The translations under genes were made by a program, and so were the position numbers. The notes beneath the pieces were generated by a model. It had not been told where the DNA came from and made no database searches. It worked only from the letters and a program-made list of their open reading frames with translations. A DNA stretch of 64,000 nt from an uncultured Glaciecola sp. (GTDB lineage: Bacteria; Pseudomonadota; Gammaproteobacteria; Enterobacterales; Alteromonadaceae): the NCBI GenBank assembly GCA_947496235.1, contig CANMCE010000016.1, forward strand, positions 1 through 64,000, written 5' to 3'. Of the stretch, positions 57,224 through 64,000 are shown piece by piece (the stretch's first letter is position 1; every line of letters starts with the position of its first letter).

Positions 57224-58097
57224 TAAAATTGCTGCGCCATTTGTGCAAGGAGCTTTACGGTTACAGTCTATGTTTTCCGCTGGTTACCTTAGCAAGGTAA
57301 TAGACAAGACTGAAGTTTCAGCTCGAATCGGAGAGGTATTTATCGTCGGTGCAGGGCCTGGCGATGCAGAGCTTTTAACCATGAAAGCTTATCGTTTATT
57401 ACAAACAGCCGATGTTGTGCTGTTTGATTGGCTAGTAGATGAATCTGTGCTTAATTGTATTCCTCGTCATGTGGCCAGAGAGTTTGTTGGTAAACGTTGT
57501 GGTCAGCATAGCATGCCACAAGAAAAAATATGTGAACGCTTAGTATCTTTAGGGCTTGAAGGAAAACGTGTAGTACGATTAAAAGGCGGAGATCCCGCTA
57601 TTTTTGCTCGCACTAGCGAAGAAACCACTGCTTTGCAGAAAGCGGGGATTCCGTTTGCAATAGTGCCTGGCATTACTGCGGCGTCTGGGGCCTCTGCTTA
57701 TACAGGCATTCCATTGACTGATCGTCGTTGTGCAAAATCGGTGCGTTTAATAACAGCTCAATTTGAGAACCCGAAGAAACAAGCTGACTGGTCTGCTATT
57801 GCCAAAAGCTCCGTGCATGAAACTACGGTTGTATACATGGGATTAAAAAAACTCAAACAATTGTCTGAAAAATTAATGGATGCGGGCATCGACACTAGTA
57901 TTCCTGTTGCGGTAATAGATAACGCGTGCTGTAATGATCAACAAGTTATCACAGGTTCTATCAGCGATATCAGTGAACGCGTTGCTTTAGCTACAATCAA
58001 GGGCCCTGCTTTAGTGGTTATTGGTCAAGTGGTAGCTTGTCGCCAAGCGGTATCCATAGATTTATTAGACTATTCGTATGAGAAATGTACCCTTTAG
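57207..58097 (+). CDS. cobA: uroporphyrinogen-III C-methyltransferase (SUMT)
   Basis: 296 residues from the ATG at 57207, with AAGGAA 7 bases upstream inside nasA; the frame is open 44 codons further but only as a shadow of nasA. Motifs VGAGPGDAELLTMKAYRLL, VRLKGGDPAIFAR and PGITAASGASAYTGIPLT identify a siroheme/cobalamin SUMT. It makes precorrin-2 for siroheme, the cofactor of NirB. About 45 residues precede the domain, more than in short CobA proteins. No precorrin-2 dehydrogenase/chelatase domain is fused, so that step is encoded elsewhere. Confidence 0.94.
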   Translation: MNLLFDKIAAPFVQGALRLQSMFSAGYLSKVIDKTEVSARIGEVFIVGAGPGDAELLTMKAYRLLQTADVVLFDWLVDESVLNCIPRHVAREFVGKRCGQHSMPQEKICERLVSLGLEGKRVVRLKGGDPAIFARTSEETTALQKAGIPFAIVPGITAASGASAYTGIPLTDRRCAKSVRLITAQFENPKKQADWSAIAKSSVHETTVVYMGLKKLKQLSEKLMDAGIDTSIPVAVIDNACCNDQQVITGSISDISERVALATIKGPALVVIGQVVACRQAVSIDLLDYSYEKCTL

Positions 58098-59067
58098 TGA
58101 TTATATTAAGGCCATAGGTAAAGGTCAGAGAGGCGCTCGCCATCTGACCTTTGAAGAAGCTTATGATGCAATGTCACAACTTCTGGATGAAAAAATAGCG
58201 CCAGAACAGGCCGGCGCGTTTTTAATGTTATTAAGGATGCAAGAAGAATCTGTAGATGAATTAAAAGGCTTTATTCAAGCCTGTAGAGAACGTGTTTCCC
58301 CCCAACTTTCAGAATGTAAATTCAATCTTGATATCGGTTGTTATGCAGGCAAGCGACGCCAACTTCCTTGGTATTTATTAAGCGTTGCCTTGCTAGTACA
58401 AGCTGGCTATCGAATATGTTTGCATGGCGCCTCAGAACCTGGTTCTCAACGCTACTATGCCAGTCATGCTTTGCCCGCCTTAGGTTTACCTCTTGCTGAT
58501 TCAATAGAAAAAGCTCAAAAAGACGTAGATCAATTTGGGGTTTGCTATCTAGATTTGGGCATTGCACTAAAACCACTAGATCGTATTATAAAAATGCGTG
58601 AATTATTCGGTTTGCGTTCTTGTGCCAATACCCTTGCTAGATTACTAAATCCTAGTAAGGCTCCCTTTGCTATTCAAGGGGTATACCACACGCATTTAGA
58701 TGAAAGACATGCAGCAGTAAATCAAACATTTACAGATCAAGCTTCTCTAGTATTTCGTGGAGACGGTGGCGATCCAGAAATAAATCGTGATCGTGATACC
58801 CATCTATATTTTACTCGGTCAGGCACGATCGAGAAAATAAATCTGCCTGAGGCAAAAGGTTGGGCGTTAAAAGAACAAGGGTTCACTAGCGACACTATGC
58901 TCTCCGTTTGGCGAGGTAAATTCTCTCACGGATACGGCGAACAAGCTGTTATCGCTTCACTTTCCGGTTATCTGATGTTACTTGAAAACCTCAATATTGA
59001 GCAGGCAATTAGTAAAGCCGAGCAATACTGGCAGATGCGCAATAAAGAAGCGCTGCCATTCCATTAG
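58078..59067 (+). CDS. TrpD2/YbiB-like protein (anthranilate phosphoribosyltransferase fold)
   Basis: 329 residues, starting with 20 bases of overlap with cobA. Glycosyltransferase family 3 fold: small helical N-domain (LTFEEAYDAMSQLLDEKIAP, QAGAFLMLLRMQEES) and the larger domain with FGLRSCANTLARLLNP. The phosphoribosyl-pyrophosphate glycine loop of true TrpD is altered (LDIGCYAGKRRQLPW in place of GTGGD), as in TrpD2/YbiB. E. coli YbiB binds nucleic acid and is not a TrpD enzyme. Often found after cobA in nitrate assimilation loci; its task there is unknown. Confidence 0.85.
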   Translation: MRNVPFSDYIKAIGKGQRGARHLTFEEAYDAMSQLLDEKIAPEQAGAFLMLLRMQEESVDELKGFIQACRERVSPQLSECKFNLDIGCYAGKRRQLPWYLLSVALLVQAGYRICLHGASEPGSQRYYASHALPALGLPLADSIEKAQKDVDQFGVCYLDLGIALKPLDRIIKMRELFGLRSCANTLARLLNPSKAPFAIQGVYHTHLDERHAAVNQTFTDQASLVFRGDGGDPEINRDRDTHLYFTRSGTIEKINLPEAKGWALKEQGFTSDTMLSVWRGKFSHGYGEQAVIASLSGYLMLLENLNIEQAISKAEQYWQMRNKEALPFH

Positions 59068-59077
59068 GTTACTTTTT

Positions 59078-59104
59078 GTGCATCCGGTGCACTAGATTGG
59101 GCCA
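59078..59104. promoter_or_regulatory. NtrC-like site upstream of nrtA
   Basis: GTGCATCCGGTGCAC (59078-59092) is an inverted repeat, and TGCACTAGATTGGGCCA (59088-59104) agrees with 12 of 17 bases of an NtrC consensus site. Centre about 95-105 bases upstream of the inferred start. Suggestive only. Confidence 0.4.
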
Positions 59105-59166
59105 TTTTCAAATAAAAGCCTTTTCACCCAAAATGTATCCTATTGTTTTTATTGATATTTTCAAGT

Positions 59167-59182
59167 TGGCACTAATTATGCC
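59167..59182 (+). promoter_or_regulatory. sigma-54 promoter of the nrt operon
   Basis: TGGCACTAATTATGCC has GG and GC at the correct -24/-12 spacing, including the full GC at -12. Transcription would start near 59192. Confidence 0.78.
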
Positions 59183-59191
59183 TTATGAAAT

Positions 59192-59310
59192 TCATAGAAA
59201 ATTAAAATTAGTTTGTTTCGCTGTTTGAGTTAATCATTAAGCGAAACATTTCGGCAACGAAGCCCACGTGTAATCGAAGAATTTCTTCGTAAGCACGTGG
59301 GTTTTTTTTT
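59192..59310 (+). promoter_or_regulatory. NasR-responsive attenuator leader 3 (nrt operon)
   Basis: P2: GGC (59253-59255), hexaloop AACGAA (59256-59261), GCC (59262-59264), identical to leader 2 and sharing bases with the terminator 5' arm. Upstream, GTTTCGCT (59215-59222) pairs with AGCGAAAC (59240-59247) in an 8-bp stem, but its 17-base loop shows no clean A1/G4 hexaloop, so P1 is not resolved. Confidence 0.8.
59263..59310 (+). terminator. leader terminator 3
   Basis: CCCACGTG (59263-59270) pairs with CACGTGGG (59294-59301); an inner CGAAGA/TCTTCG stem fills the loop. Nine T follow (59302-59310). It ends 16 bases before the nrtA start. Confidence 0.93.
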
Positions 59311-59326
59311 GGCTTAAGGAAAGTAA

Positions 59327-60715
59327 ATGTTTTACACAAATTTCAAAAACAAAATGAAACTGGCAGTAAGCTCGGTAACAATCCTTGCTTCTGTAATGAT
59401 GAGTTCAGCAACTGTTGCAAACGCTGAAGAGTTGGGATGGCCAGAAAAAGAAGAACTTAAATTCGGCTTTATTAAGCTCACTGACATGGCGCCATTAGCA
59501 ATTGCTTATGAAAATGGCTACTTTGAAGATGAAGGTCTTTATGTGACTTTAGAAGCTCAAGCAAACTGGAAAGTATTGCTAGACCGCGTTATCGATGGGC
59601 AACTTGACGGCGCGCACATGCTTGCCGGTCAGCCTTTAGGCGCAACTATAGGCTATGGTACAAAAGCTCACATTATCACTGCTTTCAGCATGGATCTAAA
59701 CGGTAACGGTATAACGGTTTCTAATAAAGTGTGGGAACAGATGAAACCCAATATTCCCCATGAAAATGGTAAGCCTGTGCATCCGATTAAAGCGAACTAT
59801 TTAAAGCCTGTGGTAGATAGTTATCGCAGTGCGGGTAACCCTTTCAAAATGGGTATGGTATTCCCTGTTTCTACTCACAACTATGAACTGCGTTATTGGT
59901 TAGCGGCTGGTGGAATACATCCTGGATATTACGCTGGCGAATCTGATACTACAGGTATTATTGACGCTGAAGCACTATTATCGGTAACACCTCCTCCGCA
60001 GATGCCAGCAACCATGGAGCAAGGCACAATTTATGGTTACTGTGTGGGTGAACCTTGGAACCAACAAGCTGTGTTTAAAGGTATTGGTGTACCTGTCATC
60101 ACCGACTATGAAATCTGGAAAAATAACCCAGAAAAAGTGTTTGGTGTTAGTAAATCTTGGGCTGAAGAAAATCCAAATACCCATATTCGTGTAGTAAAAG
60201 CTATGATTCGTGCCGCTATGTGGTTAGATGAAAACAATAACGCGAATCGTGGCAAAGCAGTAGAGATTCTTGCGAAAGCAAGTTATGTCGGCGCTGATGC
60301 AGAAGTTATCGCTAACAGCATGACAGGTACTTTTGAATACGAAAAAGGCGATAAGCGTGAAGTTCCTGATTTCAACGTTTTCTTCCGTTACAACGCGACC
60401 TACCCTTATTACAGTGATGCGATTTGGTATTTAACTCAAATGCGTCGTTGGGGACAAATTTCACAACCTAAGTCAGATGATTGGTTTATGAAAACAGCTA
60501 AAAGTGTTTATCGTCCGGATATCTACGCTGCAGCAGCCAAATCTCTTATCGCAGAAGGTAAAGCAAACGCCGAAGATTTCCCAGATTTTGATACCGAGAC
60601 AGGATTCAAACCACCACAAAGTGAATTCATCGATGAAGTGGTATTCGACGGCACTAAACCAAACGAATACTTAAACAAATTTCCGATTGGGTTGAAGGGA
60701 GATACAGTTCTTTAA
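59327..60715 (+). CDS. nrtA: nitrate ABC transporter substrate-binding protein, NrtA-like
   Basis: 462 residues. AAGGAA precedes this ATG by 5 bases. After a short basic start comes a signal peptide (about 10-33, ending TVANAEE). The mature protein is of the NrtA/CmpA family: [22 protein letters not shown] at the front in pieces, [30 protein letters not shown] and [13 protein letters not shown]. There is no lipobox, unlike cyanobacterial NrtA, so it is a soluble periplasmic protein. Binds nitrate (or nitrite) for NrtBC. Confidence 0.93.
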   Translation: MFYTNFKNKMKLAVSSVTILASVMMSSATVANAEELGWPEKEELKFGFIKLTDMAPLAIAYENGYFEDEGLYVTLEAQANWKVLLDRVIDGQLDGAHMLAGQPLGATIGYGTKAHIITAFSMDLNGNGITVSNKVWEQMKPNIPHENGKPVHPIKANYLKPVVDSYRSAGNPFKMGMVFPVSTHNYELRYWLAAGGIHPGYYAGESDTTGIIDAEALLSVTPPPQMPATMEQGTIYGYCVGEPWNQQAVFKGIGVPVITDYEIWKNNPEKVFGVSKSWAEENPNTHIRVVKAMIRAAMWLDENNNANRGKAVEILAKASYVGADAEVIANSMTGTFEYEKGDKREVPDFNVFFRYNATYPYYSDAIWYLTQMRRWGQISQPKSDDWFMKTAKSVYRPDIYAAAAKSLIAEGKANAEDFPDFDTETGFKPPQSEFIDEVVFDGTKPNEYLNKFPIGLKGDTVL

Positions 60716-60741
60716 CCTAATCTCTAACGAGAGATAAGATC

Positions 60742-61734
60742 ATGAATAATTCGGCACAAGTAGTACGCTACACAGGTAAACTTCAAGGAAAAAGTATGAT
60801 TTCAAGCATGCTAAATTCAGGACCTAAACTGATAATGCCTTTTATCGGAATTCTATTATTTCTTGGAATTTGGAGCGGCGTTGCAAAATCTATCGACACT
60901 TCGTTAGGTCAATTTCCTGGACCTACCCAAGTGTTTGAACAAGCGCTGACTTTGATTGATGAGCACAATCAACAACGGGAAAAAGCGGATGATTTTTATA
61001 GTCGTCAAGAAGAGCGCAATGCCGCACGTGTGGCAAAAGACCCAACTTATGTGCCGAAGATTCGTCCTTACACTGGAGCTCCTACCTTCTTTGATCAAAT
61101 TTGGACAAGTTTATACACAGTAATGGTTGGCTTTTTCATTGCGAGCATAATAGCAGTACCTGTCGGGATTTTATGTGGTTTGAGTCGTTCTGCCTACGCA
61201 GCTATGAATCCGCTAATTCAAATATTTAAGCCAGTATCTCCTCTAGCATGGTTACCTCTAGTGACCATGGTAGTGAGTGCGGTTTATATCAGCGAAGATC
61301 CTATGTTTTCAAAGTCGTTTATTACATCGGCGTTTACGGTGTCTTTATGCTGCTTATGGCCTACGTTGATCAATACCGCAGTGGGTGTTTCTAATATTGA
61401 TTCAGACTTGGTCAATGTAAGTAAAGTGTTGCGTTTAAAGCCGTTAAGCCATGTGCAAAAGATTGTGCTACCGGCCTCTATTCCAATGATTTTCACCGGG
61501 TTACGTTTGTCACTCGGCATCGGTTGGATGGTGTTGATCGCAGCTGAAATGCTTGCCCAAAACCCTGGACTTGGGAAATTTGTGTGGGATGAATTCCAAA
61601 ATGGTTCATCTGAATCATTATCCCGCATCATGGTAGCGGTGATTACCATAGGTATCATTGGGTTCTTACTTGACCGTTTAATGTTAACCATCCAGCGTTA
61701 TGTCAGCTGGGACAAAAACGCAGTATTGCGCTAA
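60742..61734 (+). CDS. nrtB: nitrate ABC transporter permease, NrtB-like
   Basis: 330 residues with one N-terminal membrane segment (about 30-50), an unusual polar periplasmic stretch (about 75-110, rich in Gln, Arg and Lys) and a BPD_transp_1 core of about five segments. The EAA-type loop that contacts the ATPase is seen at VSKVLRLKPLSHVQKIVLPA. Inner membrane. The downstream ATPase gene starts within 25 bases. Confidence 0.92.
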   Translation: MNNSAQVVRYTGKLQGKSMISSMLNSGPKLIMPFIGILLFLGIWSGVAKSIDTSLGQFPGPTQVFEQALTLIDEHNQQREKADDFYSRQEERNAARVAKDPTYVPKIRPYTGAPTFFDQIWTSLYTVMVGFFIASIIAVPVGILCGLSRSAYAAMNPLIQIFKPVSPLAWLPLVTMVVSAVYISEDPMFSKSFITSAFTVSLCCLWPTLINTAVGVSNIDSDLVNVSKVLRLKPLSHVQKIVLPASIPMIFTGLRLSLGIGWMVLIAAEMLAQNPGLGKFVWDEFQNGSSESLSRIMVAVITIGIIGFLLDRLMLTIQRYVSWDKNAVLR

Positions 61735-61758
61735 ATGACCAACAAAAGGAATCTTATT

Positions 61759-62601
61759 ATGCAACCTAAACATTTAGAACTTACTCAAGTTGGCATAGAT
61801 TTCCCAACGCCAAAAGGGCCATTTAATGCCTTGACGGACGTTAATCTGAAAATCAAAAAAGGTGAGTTTATCTCCCTCATTGGTCATTCGGGGTGCGGAA
61901 AGTCTACTGTCTTAAACATTGTCGCTGGATTACATCAGGCTACTACTGGTGGTGTTATTTTGGATGGCGCTGAAGTTAAAGAACCGGGGCCAGAAAGAGC
62001 GGTAGTGTTTCAAAACCATTCTTTACTGCCGTGGTTGTCTGTGTATAAAAACGTCGAACTTGCAGTAAAGCAGACACAGAAAACTAAATCTAAACAAGAA
62101 GTGCGAGATTGGGTAACACACAACCTAGAGCTGGTTCATATGACCCATGCATTGGACAAATTGCCCTCTGAAATTTCAGGTGGTATGAAACAACGAGTTG
62201 GTATTGCTCGCGCCCTCGCCATGGAGCCCAAAGTGCTATTGATGGATGAGCCTTTTGGTGCGCTAGATGCTTTAACTCGCGCACATTTGCAAGATTCGCT
62301 AATGGAAATTCATGCTGACTTAGGCAATACCGTCATCATGATCACCCATGATGTGGACGAAGCGGTTTTACTTTCAGATCGCATAGTGATGATGACCAAT
62401 GGACCTTCAGCCACCATAGGTGAAATCTTAGATGTTGAACTGGAAAGGCCAAGAGATAGATTGTCATTGGCAGATAATCCCCAGTACAACCATTATCGAC
62501 ACGAAGTATTAACCTTCTTGTACGAAAAGCAAAAGAAGATTGAAACTGTAAGTTCTCATAAAGGTAAAACTGCATCCGTAAAGAAGAATAACGCAGCTTA
62601 A
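61759..62601 (+). CDS. nrtC: nitrate ABC transporter ATP-binding protein, NrtC/NrtD-like
   Basis: 280 residues from the ATG at 61759, which has AAGGAA 7 bases upstream; an ATG at 61735 touching the nrtB stop lacks one. Complete ABC ATPase: Walker A GHSGCGKST, signature SGGMKQR, Walker B VLLMDEPFGALD and switch His in ITHD. It lacks the fused NrtA-like C-terminal domain of cyanobacterial NrtC, so it resembles NrtD or NasD in build. Energises nitrate uptake. Confidence 0.93.
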   Translation: MQPKHLELTQVGIDFPTPKGPFNALTDVNLKIKKGEFISLIGHSGCGKSTVLNIVAGLHQATTGGVILDGAEVKEPGPERAVVFQNHSLLPWLSVYKNVELAVKQTQKTKSKQEVRDWVTHNLELVHMTHALDKLPSEISGGMKQRVGIARALAMEPKVLLMDEPFGALDALTRAHLQDSLMEIHADLGNTVIMITHDVDEAVLLSDRIVMMTNGPSATIGEILDVELERPRDRLSLADNPQYNHYRHEVLTFLYEKQKKIETVSSHKGKTASVKKNNAA

Positions 62602-62681
62602 TTAATCATTTAAAAACAGATAGTTAGCTTGGCACTTATGCACCAGGCCAGGATTTTTCACGCTAAATTTAGGAACAACAC

Positions 62682-63893
62682 ATGAAAACCTCACATTCAT
62701 TAATAAAATTGACCTCTGTTGCAAGCTTAGTTGCCATGACTTTTGCACCTTCTGTACAAGCTGCGGAATGGTTTGATGCTTTATCAAAACTCAAAGCAAG
62801 TATTAACATGAACTTGCGTTACGAGTCGGTTTCACAAGATAATAGTTTGCAAGATGCTGACGCCTTAACATTACGCACCTTTGTTGGCATTGAGAGCGGT
62901 GAATACAAAGGCTTCTCATTTAATTTTGAAGCCGAAGACAGCCGCATTGTTTTGGGTCAAGGCGATTACACAGTAGGCCCTACAGGTTACAATGTGGGTG
63001 AATATTCTGTCATTGCTGATCCTGAAACTACCGAGCTTGACCAAGCTTATGTGCAATATCGCGGTAGTGATTACACAGTCAAAGTGGGCCGCCAAGTGAT
63101 TACCTTGGATTCTCATCGATTTGTTGGTCATGTGGGATGGCGCCAAGATCGTCAAACCTTCGATGCGGTGTCAGTAAATTACAAAATCAATGACAAATTA
63201 AATGCATTTTATGCTTATATCGACCAACGTAATCGCATCTTTGCAGAAGCCGCAGATTTAGATGCCAAAGATCATTTATTGAACCTAAGCTACAGCACAG
63301 ACTATGGCAAACTTACTGGCTATGCTTATTTGCTAGAAGTCGATAATAATACTGATAATGCGCTAGACACTTATGGTATCCGGTATTCTGGTGCTTACAA
63401 AGCGGATTTCGGAAAGCTGCTATACACGGCTGAATTTGCTCAACAATCATCTGAAACTGCAGCTGCGGATTTTGACGCTAGTTATTTATTCCTTGAGGGT
63501 GGAGTAGCCTTATCATTTGTCACGTTAAAACTTGGCTATGAAGTACTAGGTTCAGATGACGGAAACTTTGGATTTTCTACCCCATTGGCAACACTTCACA
63601 AATTCAATGGTTGGTCAGATCAATTCCTAGCAACCCCAACACAAGGGTTAAAAGATTTATCTGCAACAGTATCCGGTAAGCTAGCCGGCGGAAAATGGAC
63701 AGCGGTTTATCACAAATTTGATGCTGATGAGAGCTCATCAACAGTTGATGATTTAGGAAGTGAAATAAATTTAGTCTACACAACAAAAGTTGCTGAACAC
63801 TTTAATGTGGGGATTAAATACGCGAACTATTCTGCAGGTGACATTAAAGTAGATACTGATAAACTTTGGGTATGGGTATCTACTAAATTTTAA
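62682..63893 (+). CDS. outer membrane beta-barrel (alginate-export/porin-like) of the nitrate operon
   Basis: 403 residues. Signal peptide about 1-28 (TFAPSVQAAEW), then alternating amphipathic strands typical of a large barrel (NMNLRYESVSQDNS, QAYVQYRGSDYTVKVGRQVI, RFVGHVGWRQDRQTFDAV) and a C-terminal aromatic end WVSTKF. The GRQ and RQDRQTFD elements resemble the alginate-export (AlgE-like) barrel family. Its place between nrtC and mobA suggests it admits nitrate across the outer membrane; that is inference from context. Confidence 0.75.
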   Translation: MKTSHSLIKLTSVASLVAMTFAPSVQAAEWFDALSKLKASINMNLRYESVSQDNSLQDADALTLRTFVGIESGEYKGFSFNFEAEDSRIVLGQGDYTVGPTGYNVGEYSVIADPETTELDQAYVQYRGSDYTVKVGRQVITLDSHRFVGHVGWRQDRQTFDAVSVNYKINDKLNAFYAYIDQRNRIFAEAADLDAKDHLLNLSYSTDYGKLTGYAYLLEVDNNTDNALDTYGIRYSGAYKADFGKLLYTAEFAQQSSETAAADFDASYLFLEGGVALSFVTLKLGYEVLGSDDGNFGFSTPLATLHKFNGWSDQFLATPTQGLKDLSATVSGKLAGGKWTAVYHKFDADESSSTVDDLGSEINLVYTTKVAEHFNVGIKYANYSAGDIKVDTDKLWVWVSTKF

Positions 63894-63908
63894 TTTACGA
63901 CAGACAAT

Positions 63909-64000
63909 ATGGATATTATTGAAAACATTCGGTTGCAGCTAACACAACCACCTCACTATAGCCTAGGTTTTATTTTAGCGGGTGGGCAGTCGCGACGAAT
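63909..64000 (+). CDS. mobA: molybdenum cofactor guanylyltransferase MobA, 5' part
   Basis: The first 30 codons are present and the gene runs off the window. After MDIIENIRLQL the frame reads GFILAGGQSRR, the GTP-binding N-terminal signature of MobA (LAGGxSRRMG). MobA adds GMP to molybdopterin to form the MGD cofactor required by NasA, so its place 15 bases after the barrel gene makes sense. The ribosome binding site is weak. Confidence 0.82.
   Translation, partial: MDIIENIRLQLTQPPHYSLGFILAGGQSRR

Noticed and set aside
59215..59247. AGCGAA at 59240-59245 as the P1 hexaloop of leader 3
   Set aside because: Those bases pair in the 8-bp GTTTCGCT/AGCGAAAC stem and their immediate flanks are not complementary, so they cannot be a hairpin loop.
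61284..61691. 135-codon open frame antisense to nrtB
   Set aside because: Overlaps a clear permease gene in the opposite frame; no independent support.
62630..62645. TGGCAC before the barrel gene as a fourth sigma-54 promoter
   Set aside because: No GC at the required -12 distance; the following TTATGCACC is three bases too close.

Overview
The window looks like chromosome of a marine gammaproteobacterium of the Alteromonadales, probably the Alteromonadaceae (Paraglaciecola/Glaciecola/Alteromonas type). The evidence is gene order and protein character: yrdA near an apparent rRNA promoter region, the dprA-smg-yrdD-tsaC-hemF and def-fmt-rsmB-trkA blocks, polA-engB-cytochrome c4-yihI-DUF2489, glyQS, AT-rich intergenic DNA and PEP-CTERM/GlyGly-CTERM-like sorting tails. 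The genus is an inference from memory; no database was searched.

Layout. Positions 1-385 carry two leftward rRNA-type promoters (an rrn operon probably lies off the left edge) separated by a perfect 19-bp inverted repeat. 386-15,710 is mostly housekeeping: yrdA, a secreted trypsin-like protease overlapping an FHA membrane protein, aroE, a probably FNR-controlled ompW, hemF-tsaC-yrdD-smg-dprA, a LysM protein, def-fmt-rsmB, trkA and trkH. 15,711-22,106 holds polA (with two DnaA boxes upstream and a candidate small RNA downstream), engB, cytochrome c4, yihI, DUF2489 and a 13-residue-repeat lipoprotein. 22,680-31,228 has a 953-residue surface protein, glyQS, a small lipoprotein and the ABC-F protein YbiT. 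31,487-40,265 is more accessory: an ECF sigma factor with a membrane partner, small membrane proteins, a Tat-exported TIM-barrel protein, a ParDE toxin-antitoxin pair with a perfect operator palindrome, a membrane AraC-type regulator, MscS and AcuI. 40,487-45,538 is an AcrAB-type RND pump with a divergent TetR regulator and its operator. 45,775-46,674 is a choice-of-anchor A surface protein.

The right third (46,939 to the end) is a nitrate assimilation island. NasR (NIT + ANTAR domains) is transcribed leftward. Three rightward units follow: (1) FNT nitrite/formate channel + PP2C phosphatase/Ser-Thr kinase; (2) nirB-nirD-nasA-cobA-TrpD2-like; (3) nrtA-nrtB-nrtC-outer-membrane barrel-mobA (cut by the window end). 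Each unit starts with a -24/-12 (sigma-54) promoter, then a leader with a hexanucleotide-loop hairpin (A at loop position 1, G at position 4) that shares bases with the 5' arm of an intrinsic terminator ending in nine T. This is the architecture expected for NtrC/sigma-54 initiation plus NasR antitermination, repeated three times in about 11 kb. Together the genes cover outer-membrane entry, periplasmic capture, ABC import, reduction of nitrate to nitrite to ammonium, and synthesis of siroheme precursor and bis-MGD cofactor.

No CRISPR array, insertion sequence, prophage or tRNA/rRNA gene was recognised inside the window.
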